DNA of 64,000 nt, taken from Agrypnia vestita (taxonomy: Eukaryota > Arthropoda > Insecta > Trichoptera > Phryganeidae). Position 1 is the first letter of the stretch, and each line of letters begins with the position of its first letter. The stretch spans positions 209,471-273,470 of the forward strand of contig JADDOH010004261.1 in the NCBI GenBank assembly GCA_016648135.1. The letters are read 5' to 3'. A program made the position numbers and the translations under genes. This document shows, piece by piece, positions 54,961-64,000 of this stretch. The notes under the pieces are model-generated. The model ran no database searches, had not been told where the DNA came from, and worked only from the letters and a program-made list of their open reading frames with translations.

Positions 54961-55335
54961 ATACTTAACATTTATACTCATAAGTTTTTAGGACTCACCG
55001 CAATATAAAATTGAGAGCTATTTAAAAATAAAATAACAGAAGTACCGTTTACCTACACAAGATTACATAGTAGTATATGTTTCAAAATTTTTGTAAACAC
55101 TGTGGTGAAATTGGTATCGCTGTTTCCGATAAGGTAAATTAACGGGATCGTATCTCGGTGGTAACCAAATATTTTTTCGATAGACATATTTTTTCGTATA
55201 TACCTATCTAGTTGATTAATCTTTTTTATTAAATTATTTTTTCATCATGATGATTTTCAAAGCTAAAACCTCTTGATATTTAAAGACGTTGTTTCAAGAG
55301 GTAGTGGTATTTAATTAATGCGATATAAATATTTT
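54961..55335. other. Spacer
   Basis: Nothing was recognised. Confidence 0.3.
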
Positions 55336-55478
55336 TGACGCTTCAACAGGCCAAGACCCCTAGTTACTGAAGCAAAACACATCACAAAAAACCCGTGTAT
55401 GTAAATCATAGATGTATTGTGATCTCACGGGGAATCGAACGCGGAGCTCTGGGTGTGAGAAGCATACTAGGTTACTAG
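55336..55478 (-). mobile_element. SINE S2, second copy
   Basis: On the minus strand: GTTCGATTCCCCGTGAGATC, ACAATACATCT, then TTTTGTGATGTGTTTTGC and TTGAAGCG, as at 26280-26425. The 5' part of the tRNA-like head is truncated or diverged. Confidence 0.65.
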
Positions 55479-57280
55479 AAAAAAATCTGAATTCCAGAAA
55501 TACCCGTGATAATATCTCTATTGGTCCATACGTGATCGAACTGCATATTGTTGTGATATATTTTTCAGTTTTCCACAGGAAAAATATGAATTTTCCTTAT
55601 AATTGAAAGCATAACATATCTTTTTCCTTCCCTATATATAATATTTCCTTGTGAGAAATAAACGTAAACATACACACAAAGTAGTCGTGTGAATGAACCT
55701 TGCAAGTTGCTAATGTATGTTTAATTCGCTCTAACCAGTAACAGCATCGAGACAAAAATTAACTAATTAATTGAAAGCTTTTTCGTGTATATGTTAAATC
55801 TTAATCTAGAAATATTTTTCTTTTTAAATACGTATTTTCCATGTTGGTATGAAAAGTATCTTTGTATTTTCATTTAAATTCACGTACCTACCTAGGTATC
55901 TGCCTTCCATTTTCTCCGTTATTTACAAATATAATTTTTCCGCTGTACTTGAAGCTATGTTCAGAGGACAATAGCAACCATCAACATTTTCATAATAAAT
56001 CTCCAATATTCATTTCATTCTTTCATTCAAAACAAATACAGGTACGTGACGAGGCGTATTTGAAATGTTTTCACAGCCTGAGTCAGGGGCTCTAAACCTT
56101 TTCAAGCATTGATCGCCGCAACGAGCACCCTCATTATTCCGATGCAAAATCGGGGATGCAAGTCCGCGTCACCTTATTTAAAGTTGTGCTACCGATTTGA
56201 AAATTTCAAAAAATATTTATTTTTTCAAACTATTTTTCATTCAACATCGCCATCATCACCACCAACGACGCAAGTCTAGTAAACTTTTTTCCCATTTTTA
56301 TAGATAGTTTGGAATGAAGTAAAACGCATATACCAAAGATGTCATTGTATTGTTTAAGTGTAGAGTATAATAATTATTTCTTTCACTTCTTCTAGTGTCT
56401 TATTCATTTGACGGATTTTGGCTAGTATTGCCTTGTTTACTCGAAAAAGTTCTACAGTAGACTGGCCAAAGCGATATTACTTTGGGTTCTTCAGCCATGA
56501 TTCAGAGTGTCAATTTCCAGCAGTTTTTCCTTGTATAAAATTGAAGATCAGATACGTGATTGGATGGTTCATTATATTTCCGAGACATAGAAGTTAAAGG
56601 ATTTTTATTGTTTTGAATTCCAATTTTTATTTATTCATCCGGACAATAACGTCTTCATTCCTTTCCAGCATATTATTTTGAGCAATCTATTGAAGATTTG
56701 TCTTTCAATTAATTTACATACATAATTATTCAAGTCATCATTAGCATTTCTTTAATAAGGGTATGTGTTTCTATTTCATTAGGTAAAACTGGGAATACAT
56801 AACATCTGACATTTCTTTGCCGAAACATTATTAAGAATGAGACAGTGTTTTCGTAAACACAGGTTTAAGGGTCAAACCATCCTGAGAACCTGAAATTAAG
56901 ATGAAATTGGGAGATTTTTTTAAAGACATAATTATTTATGATGTCTTTCCGTTGGTCTAGGAAGTATCTTTTGTCGAGAAGTCAGGGATCCTCAGTGAAC
57001 GACCAGAATGTTCTTCAAGGTTTAATTGTTCCATACAAAATTCTTCAATATTGCATATAATAATAAAAGGTACACTTGGCAGTTCTAAATGGCTCTCGAA
57101 GAGCTTGTTTTCATGATAGCGTGCGCCCGCACAGCGCGTTCCTTTTGATCCCATTTTACCTCTCTATCTTCCGACTCTTTCATACTTATAAAAGTACGTA
57201 TTAAACTATTATTATACTGTAAAATATTTGAAAAAAAAGATGGTTCTGAAATTTTGTATTAGCTTCGCATTGCTTAAAGA
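55479..57280. other. Spacer
   Basis: No gene or repeat family was recognised. Small frames lack motifs. Confidence 0.3.
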
Positions 57281-57665
57281 TTGTCAAATATCGACCATTA
57301 CTTACTAAAGAGCTCGCGAGCAACGGCTTGGCGATCGGTGGTTCGGGGTGTCGTAAGAAAAACATTTCCATCCGCGGTTACGCACTCTTGTCTATTGTAC
57401 GCCTCGTGCTCTCTTTATATTGACAATTATCACTGCTACTTGTTGTCGCATTGTGATAATGTCACGGAGACTCGGCCGCGGATTGTGACATTGTCGCGGC
57501 TGCTCACCTGCTGATTGTGACATTGTCGCGGCTGCTCACCTGCTGATTGTGACATTGTCGCGAGCGCGGGACGAGCTTTTAAGATATTTTGACCGGCTTT
57601 GTTGTCGCTGCGGAGCTATTTACCGTTCCGAGCCCACGAGGGAAAATTTACAACGCGTGAGGTCC
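57281..57665. other. CpG-rich island with 32-bp repeats
   Basis: GATTGTGACATTGTCGCGGC begins 32-bp units at 57481, 57513 and 57545 (third partial). A degenerate unit with ATTGTGATAATGTCACGG lies just before, at about 57449. The block is GC-rich and single-copy otherwise. A regulatory element is possible; no protein was recognised. Confidence 0.6.
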
Positions 57666-57783
57666 GACTAGAAAATGTCCCACTTGTTTGAGGAACAATG
57701 CAAAATATTTTTATTTGTTTAACAATAGTATTTTTTATTGAATAATATTTTTTCTATTATACTACGGTAATATGGGATAGTAG

Positions 57784-58072
57784 GAAAATAAACCTTCCTA
57801 AAATCAAACTTAAATTATTTAAACCTTATAGCTTTTTTTCGAAAAAATTCAATACTTCATTATTAAATTACCTTTTATTACCGTATTATTAAATGACTCG
57901 CATATGTGCCTATATATAAAATAAGAACTGAGGCTCCCTCATCAGACTCAAGAGCTTCTCTTCACTTATGAGGTCTACATAAAGTATTAAAAAATGTCAA
58001 TTTGATATGTAAATAAATATATAAGAATTGTATTTGTACCGCATATTAAATAAAATAAATAAATAAAAAAAA
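57784..58072 (+). mobile_element. LINE 3' end (family L3), nested
   Basis: It matches 33890-34195 from TTCCTAAAATCAAACTTAAA through the GGCTCCCTCATCAGACTCAA stem region to an A-rich end. Only the last coding residues and 3'UTR remain. The flanks are two parts of a foldback element. Confidence 0.75.
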
Positions 58073-58112
58073 GGTACGGAAGTCTTTGCGTGTTTATAGG
58101 GCTATACGATCT

Positions 58113-58307
58113 ATCATAGTCTTGTGGTTAGGACACTCGCCTCGTGATCTAAAGGTCGCGGGTTTGAACCTCATTCCAGACTAGCAAGTTAGTCCTATTT
58201 TCATAGCACAAGCGTTTAGCTTAGTTTGAAAATAATAAGAATAGTGATGTGACACGTATTCCGTGGTCGCATTTCTATTATTTTTTTTTAATTAAAAAAA
58301 AATCATA
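58113..58307 (+). mobile_element. SINE S1, 5'-truncated, with target duplication
   Basis: The SINE is 58119-58301, starting at GTCTTGTGGTTAGGACACTC and ending in an A-rich run. ATCATA at 58113-58118 and 58302-58307 is the duplicated target inside the foldback element. B-box GGTTTGAACC is at 58161-58170. Confidence 0.9.
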
Positions 58308-58405
58308 TGGCTGGCTTATATGATCATTTTACACAGTGTAACCTTCACGATTCCACCCAAGATAGCACACATCTATCTAATTTTGGAGGTTGTATATATG
58401 TTTTG

Positions 58406-58607
58406 CTTTTTGAATATTTATAATTAATATGTTAACGCTATCTATGTTTTTTTTTAATTTATATTATTTTACATAAATCAAAATTGCGTTAAACTAATCG
58501 TATTTGAAGGCTTTTACACCACGCATTTGGTAGTTAGTAAAAATTTCTTCAATTAAATTGGATGGGAACTAAAACTGTCTTATATCTACTTGACTTATTT
58601 TACTACC
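58406..58607. other. AT-rich spacer
   Basis: Nothing was recognised. Confidence 0.3.
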
Positions 58608-58643
58608 CAAGTTTCGAGAGTACTAGCATCGCTCATCGACAGG
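58608..58643 (-). repeat. Hammerhead-like module (weak)
   Basis: Minus strand: CTGTCGATGAGCGATGC, loop, ACTCTCGAAACTTGGG. GATGA and CGAAAC are in the right order, with a short possible stem. Weak compared with the other modules. Confidence 0.35.
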
Positions 58644-59035
58644 TGAAGTATTCAATATGCTATCATTAAATTATTTATTTATTATTACTGTAGTTTTGAG
58701 TGGAGCAGTCCCTCTCGAAATTATATTAGTAATAAATAACTCGTATTATGTGTGTAGTACCACGTTTAAATTGAAATTATATTTTTTTGTATGAGTTAGG
58801 TGAAAATACAAATAATTAATTAATTACCTATTGATAAAATGGGCCGGTTGTAACAAGAATATTGACATAATTTATATATTTACATCCAATTTAATGACCA
58901 TTTTGAATAATATGTACAATTTTAACGCCAAATCCATCAATAAAATTTACTTATTATTTTTTGATAAATATTTTATGTGTACAGTTATTTTAAATAATTT
59001 TTTTGTTATTTTTATCAAACACAACACAATTCTTA
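58644..59035. other. AT-rich spacer
   Basis: The 84-codon + frame from 58831 is low-complexity AT-rich translation. Confidence 0.3.
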
Positions 59036-59400
59036 TACAACTTGCAGGGCGAGCTTTCGTATCCGGTTACCAGGAAAACATATGACGCGAGTGGTGCTCG
59101 CCCGTTACTAACATTGTAACCGTTATGGGCGCGCGGCGGTAGGCCCTGCGGTTAGGCCGCTCACTCCTTCCTTCCTGTGCTAGAGCAGGCCCGAGATGCG
59201 GAGGATGTGGGTTACGTACATTAACGCATCGTCGATAATTCAATTAACGGCGTTTAGGAACCTATCACGGTTTTTATTAAACTTCAAACACAAATAAAGC
59301 CCACGTCTGGCCGCTAATTAATTTTTAACATTTTACTCAATCTCAATACCGTGGGCCGTCGCGCCCGTGGCAATGTTCGGATGCAATAAACTATCAAGGT
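59036..59400. other. GC-richer single-copy island
   Basis: A CpG-containing stretch (GGGCGCGCGGCGGTAGGCCC near 59128) not matched elsewhere in the window. GGTAGGCCCTGCGGTTAGGC looks slightly like a tRNA A-box, but no B-box follows. It may be a regulatory element, a non-coding exon of the gene starting at 53170, or an old SINE. Confidence 0.3.
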
Positions 59401-59791
59401 AGGTGCCACTCTAGAAAAAAAAAAACTCGAGATCGTCTCTATTAATGTCTAACATTTGTGTAATTCGTCGATCTGTGAAAGTGACAACAATTTATTTGAT
59501 AATACGTACATAATTCTTATTATCTCTTGTTTTTATATTTTTAAATAGGATTTCATATCGCAGTTGAGACCGAATATATGTTTAAAGACATGTGTGACAA
59601 ATGCATATTGGGGACCCAAAAAAAAACAACTTATTAAAACAAAATGTAATAATTCTTATTGCTTTTCTGTTCGCAAAGTCTATTTCTTACTAATTAACAT
59701 TTAGCATACACTCTATTACAATGGAGGGTTTATTGCAGGTTGGTAATTTCTTTCACAGCGTCTTTCAAAACACAATATAGCATAACAATAT
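59401..59791. other. Spacer
   Basis: Nothing was recognised. Confidence 0.3.
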
Positions 59792-60130
59792 CTATAGGAC
59801 ATTGTTCAGCTTAGCGGTAGCTCTTCTAACAGGCATAACCATCGGCAAGTTGGTCTTGTATATTGGAATGTGGAACAATCTATGCCGACGCTGTCTTAGA
59901 TAATTATGTGGAACATACAAACCAATGCTCCACATAATTTCAGGATTATCGATCATACCGACACATCGAAATATCGAGCATAATCGATAAAAATGCGCAA
60001 TCAAATACACAATCATTCTAGTCTCCAAAATATTATAGCCAAGCATATCCTGAAAAAACTCGCTTGGATAATGCCCATACTCTCTCATGTAGAGATATCA
60101 GATTCCCCCTGCAAACCTAAGCTGAATTCT
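59792..60130 (-). pseudogene. LINE C-terminal domain remnant (family L1)
   Basis: The minus frame reads MREYGHYPSEFFQDMLGYNI, LETRMIVYLIAHFYRL, MIDNPEIMWSIGLYVPHNYL, RQRRHRLFHIPIYKTNLPMV and MPVRRATAKLNNVL, then a stop at 59792. It is the longest open relative of the copies at 11543 and 41850. The part after the stop in the parent (IDLFHISE) is lost. It lacks RT, so it is a truncated copy. Confidence 0.8.
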
Positions 60131-60559
60131 TTTTAAGAATCGTTTTTTTAGTTTGATTTGCAAAATAATCGTATAATATACTGTGTATCATTTAATATTA
60201 GATTTCGTAGTCAAAAACTGATTTATTTTATTTTTCCAAATATCCTTCAAGTATTGTCGATAACAGCTTTGCCTCAATAGCTTTGTAAGTGGTGTAAGTG
60301 GCTTTGCATGGCATTTCGCTATGAAACTTGTAAAGATACGTGGTGACAAGGCAGTAGAGTTGATAATAATCAGTATACGTATATTCGCAACATAAACAAA
60401 CATATTTGAGATCTATTTGAATAAATTATTAATTTCTAAGACCTAAGCTACAAACTTCATAATATGCATTGCAGTATCAGGAACATACGTTACACCGACA
60501 GGTTAAAAACAAATTAAATTCAAGATCTTAGTAGTTACTCGCTAACAGCGTTATGAGAC
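60131..60559. other. Spacer
   Basis: Nothing was recognised. Confidence 0.3.
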
Positions 60560-60990
60560 CCGGGAAAATTATTGTCCTTGACGCCTCTCGCGAGCTAATC
60601 TCTACACGGAGTGCTAATGCTCCTTGTAACCGTCTCAACATTACCATAGATTAACTCTTATTAATACTCGCCAGTAGCTGGTAAATGAGATACAAGTTAG
60701 ATATAATCGTTTTGTTAAATTGAGCCACCGCGTTTAGTATGCGGCAGTTAATTTATTTAATGACTCGCTGTCCCATTAATCGGCCGTAATATGCAGCGCT
60801 GCATTATTATGCACATTGTCTTCTGTGTCCGTCGTTGATTGATGTTTTGATTTGCATGAGATAAACGAGGATAATTTATTGGCAGTAAATGCACTGTTGG
60901 CTCTTTTGAAGGATCGGCGAGTAAATAAACCAACACATTTTCAGTATATTTTATTATGTGAAGACAGATTATCAATAGGTCGTTAATGAC
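60560..60990. promoter_or_regulatory. Candidate regulatory island with POU octamer
   Basis: A single-copy, balanced-composition stretch without repeats or long frames, downstream of the first coding exon. It contains an exact octamer ATTTGCAT (60850-60857), several ATTA/TAAT cores and a GCAGCGCTGC palindrome. This is compatible with an intronic enhancer; the sequence alone cannot prove it. Confidence 0.25.
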
Positions 60991-63059
60991 CCTAATATTC
61001 CTAATGGGAAAATCATTACAGTTTTTATTTGTTTAATAATTTCTCTAATATCGTCGTGTTTTGGTTAACATAATTTATACAGCATTTTTCAGATGATATT
61101 TTTGCAATATTCGGTACCAGAGCTGAGGCATAAGTTTGAATAATCGCTTTTGGTATAGGTTTTTCTATGAAAAGTACCTACTACGCTATGGTGGTTTCAA
61201 AAATTTCATGTTAGAGACGAGAGTCTTGAAGAAGAGGAATCTGTGGGAAGGTTATTCAGATGATAATGACAAACTGAAGGCGTCAGTTGAATTTAAACCA
61301 TGCATAACAATTCGAAAGCCTGCACAAAAGTAAGGCGTTAGTCATTCATAACTTCTGAAACACCTATATCTACAGCTAGAAAAAAAATACAAATGAACGA
61401 AGACAAAAAATTTTCTAACCAGTCTAACAGATAATCGTAAATACGGCAATCAATTAGCACACAAAACATATTAAGACGAGTAGTGAAAGAGAAAATGATT
61501 AAATCTGAAATCAGTAAATATGAATCGGTTGCAATACATATTATTTTATTTACCAGGTCTATATATAGCGGGTGTTTAATTAGTCTAGTCTTAGGCGTTA
61601 TGCTTTCCTGATATAAATCTATATAATATTGAATGATACCCAAATTTCAGTTTCGCTTTTGGGATCCTGGGAAAAATATAGTCACCCCATCTCATTTCCA
61701 CGGATATTTTACCCTACCTGGATGAAATTCTGCATAACTATTTATCATTTAGAGCAATCGCAAGACAAAGCCTGCCCTAGATAAAATTAGAGTAATTGTA
61801 GTTAATGTTAAATATGCAAGGTGAGCGGTATTTGGACGAAAATGTCTCGTGGTAACAAAACAAAGAATGCAGCAGTCTAGCAATTATTATGCAATAAGAG
61901 TTCGCGCCTGCGGCTACTATCTGCTGCGCCCAAGTCAAGTTGACACCCTCCACATCTGTCATGTAACCCTGGTACTTCGCCATTTCGTTTAGCGTAACGT
62001 TCCTAGTAGACTAAGAGCAGAAAGGTCGCCTCGGAATCGTGATCGCCCAATTTCATTTGAATGATTAATATTCGTATTTGTAGTAAGTTCCTTTAAACAA
62101 GCCGATGACGAAGGATTTCATTGAACTCTAAAATTCGATCGATACCTAAAAAAAATATTTACTGAAAACTTATTAAAAAGCAACAGAAAAATACCATTGC
62201 ATAAATGTACATTTTATCACGGGTTCTCGGCGGTGACAAACAAATGAAACACTCAAAACAATTTAACTTTTATTGATTACAAAAGTCAGTGGACAAAAAT
62301 GAAAGTGGAGCAGTGTTCCGTAATTCATTACGCTGTTTTTTATCACACTAAATCTTTACTAGAATACCTCTTGCAAGCCGATACTCCTGTATCTTTATCA
62401 CTGGATGGTTAAAATTCGTTCTATTTCGCCTGTCTTCGCTCGCCGTTACCTGTCAAAATAAGAACAGCTGCACCACGCGTATCACGCATATTTATTTCTC
62501 GATTTTTTAGAAGTTTCTGGAATATTTTTGTGTATTCTATCGATTTCCAAATAATTGTAGAATCTTCCAGATTGATTAAATAACTTAGATTAAGTACGGT
62601 TCCTCTTAATTTTAGAATATCGTGACAACATTTATGAAATAATACAGATAATTGGAATAATACAATTAAATGATTTATAAAATGTATGGTAAAAGGATGT
62701 CGAGGAAGAACTATTTCGACACACGAGTGTCACTTTTGTCACTACTTGTTAGGATACGAACAGGTCTTTGTTCTTGCGTTTGAGTTTGAGTTTTGACGGT
62801 AAAGGTTGGTATGTATCTGTCAGTTATTCTACTCTGTGCAGTACTCAAGTCGTTCTCTAAATTCTTTTAATATTCCAGCTGAATCTATCCTCTGTAGATT
62901 TCGAAGATTTTTGGTTATGTTAAAACATTTTTTTAATGGCGGATAAATGCATCAACCTAATAATTCGTATTTTAAAGGACAAACGATCTTCATACCAATA
63001 TATTGTATGAGTATCTCATTTCATTTCAATATCGATAAATCAACATTTATTGAACAAAA
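60991..63059. other. Spacer, no gene recognised
   Basis: Short frames (61136-61333 +, 61338-61643 -) lack motifs. About 62265-62600 is less AT-biased and resembles LTR-type sequence in composition, without detectable ends. Confidence 0.3.
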
Positions 63060-63240
63060 AACAATAAATTGCTTGATGTATATATTTTTTATTATTTATT
63101 TATTTAATTGATAATATATATATATATAATATTTTCTTCCAATGGCACCTAGAAATTGTTTACAATTCAATTTTTTTTTGTATGTATATAGCTCACCAAA
63201 AAGAATTAGGATTCTTGTGTGTGGTGAGGGATATTTTATA
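63060..63240 (-). repeat. LINE-like 3' end (family L4), reversed copy
   Basis: Minus strand: CTCACCACACACAAGAATCC, loop, AATTCTTTTTGGTGAG (63192-63228), then about 130 nt to AATTAAATAAATAAATAATA and A-rich sequence. It matches 41171-41341. Confidence 0.65.
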
Positions 63241-63351
63241 TACATATATAATACATATAAAAATAGGATAATATGTAGCAAGTCTCTCGGTCACTTCCTA
63301 CCTAGCTAGATATACAAAAATACCTGTTCTGAGGTAGGTAGCTTTTTATTA

Positions 63352-64000
63352 TATTAGGTCCTTACATATGAAATTGGCGTTTAGTATGGGAGGAATATAA
63401 AGCCGATTTTTTTTTATTATGATATATTTATTTAATCAAAGTATGTACCATTGCTATCTATGCACTTTTGCCATCTCATAGGTAGTTCATCGATCCCTTT
63501 ACTAAAAAAACCATTCGGACGGGAATCAATAAAATCTTTGAAGGCGGTTTGGACTGCCCCATCGGAGTTGAATTTTTTCCTTTGCAAGAAGTTATCCAAA
63601 TTTCGAAAAAAATGGTAATCTGTTGGGGCAAGGTCCGGAGAGTACGATGGATGCCTTAGACATTCCAATTGAAGCTCCTTTAATTTGGTAGCCGTCTGTT
63701 GTGCAGTGTGTGGTCTAGCGTTATCATGAAGCAGCAGTGGCCTAGAGCGATTAACCAGCCTCGGTTGTTTAGCAGCTAGCTTTCCATCATGGTTTGCAGT
63801 TGCTGACAATAGACATCTGCCGTAATCGTCTGGCCAGATTTAAGAAAGCTGTAGTGAACTACACCAGCACTAGTCCACCAAACGCTCACAAGTAACTTTT
63901 TTGGAGTCAATTTTCGCTTGGGGCATGGTTTGCTGGTTCGGCAGGGTTCAGCCATTGTGATGAGCGCTTCCGATTATCGTACAGGATCCACTTTTCATCA
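63352..64000 (-). mobile_element. mariner element, copy 3, cut by the window edge
   Basis: TA at 63352-63353, then the TIR TTAGGTCCTTACATATGAAA from 63354. The element continues past the right edge. It keeps the GGAGGAATATAAAGCCG segment missing from copy 1. Confidence 0.95.
63432..64000 (-). pseudogene. mariner transposase, partial, two frameshifts
   Basis: The C-terminal half, in reading order from the right edge, includes the region after D151, HDNARPH, YSPDLAPTDYH and a complete C-terminus ending RWQKCIDSNGTYFD at 63432. Two single-base deletions relative to copies 1 and 2 break the frame: one T in AGCTTTCC at about 63780 and one G in ATGGTTTGCTGG at about 63931. The N-terminus is outside the window. 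Confidence 0.9.

Larger units (their letters stand above)
57765..58405 (+). mobile_element. Foldback element interrupted twice
   Basis: ATATGGGATAGTAGG (57769-57783) corresponds to TTATGGGAAAGTAGG of the family. The element resumes at 58073 with GGTACGGAAGTCTTTGCG and GGGCTATACGATCTATC, stops at 58118, and resumes at 58302 with ATCATATGGCTGGCTTATAT, TTTTACACAGTGTAACC and GGTTGTATATATGTT. The gaps are filled by a LINE tail and a SINE. The right half is missing. Confidence 0.7.

Noticed and set aside
57281..57514. 77-codon + frame as a gene
   Set aside because: No motif; it ends inside the 32-bp repeat block.

Overview
The window is 64 kb of AT-rich, intron- and repeat-dominated animal DNA. 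It is most likely from an insect, and probably a moth or butterfly. The reasons are three cecropia-type mariner copies, tRNA-derived SINEs, Penelope-like debris, and a dozen or more 5'-truncated non-LTR retrotransposon tails of types common in lepidopteran genomes. Taxon and family names come from recognised motifs, not from a database search. No bacterial-style operon, rRNA gene, CRISPR array or functional tRNA gene is visible.

Host genes: only one piece looks like a real protein-coding gene. On the + strand, 53091-53231 has a splice acceptor, an in-frame upstream stop, an ATG with A at -3, a signal-peptide-like N-terminus (MRAALVAACLLLLAPITG) and a consensus donor (GTAAGT). A CpG-rich block ending in a donor at 48814 is a plausible 5'UTR exon, which would make 48815-53090 the first intron. 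The rest of the gene would lie beyond the right edge. A second, weaker 5'-exon candidate lies at about 35285-35693.

Mobile DNA: (1) Three mariner copies, all on the minus strand (27605-28877, 36942-38227, 63354-right edge). They have 28-bp-class TIRs, TA duplications, the WVPHEL, HDNARPH and YSPDLAP motifs and D,D34D spacing; each carries a different inactivating lesion. (2) A tRNA-derived SINE family of about 190 bp with eight copies, plus two other tRNA-headed SINE families and a tRNA-Glu-like head. (3) Non-LTR (LINE) C-terminal and 3'-end fragments throughout, many with a stem-loop roughly 30-120 nt before an A-rich tail. (4) Penelope-like debris: three coding remnants, one with the GIY-YIG signature, and hammerhead-like terminal modules, two of them as head-to-head palindromes. 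(5) A foldback element family of about 420-480 bp flanked by exact 11-12 bp target duplications. (6) Two copies of a hAT-type MITE with 8-bp duplications, one carrying an inner hairpin with a tRNA B-box in its loop. (7) Two dispersed repeats of unknown class, called R1 and R2 here.

Tandem repeats include a perfect 84-bp x3 array, a 20-bp polypyrimidine array, an 11-bp array and arrays of 61, about 150, 30 and 32 bp. Between these lie a few GC-richer single-copy islands that could be regulatory DNA or untranslated exons. At about 57.77-58.40 kb a foldback element is interrupted by a LINE tail and again by a SINE, which gives a relative order of insertions.
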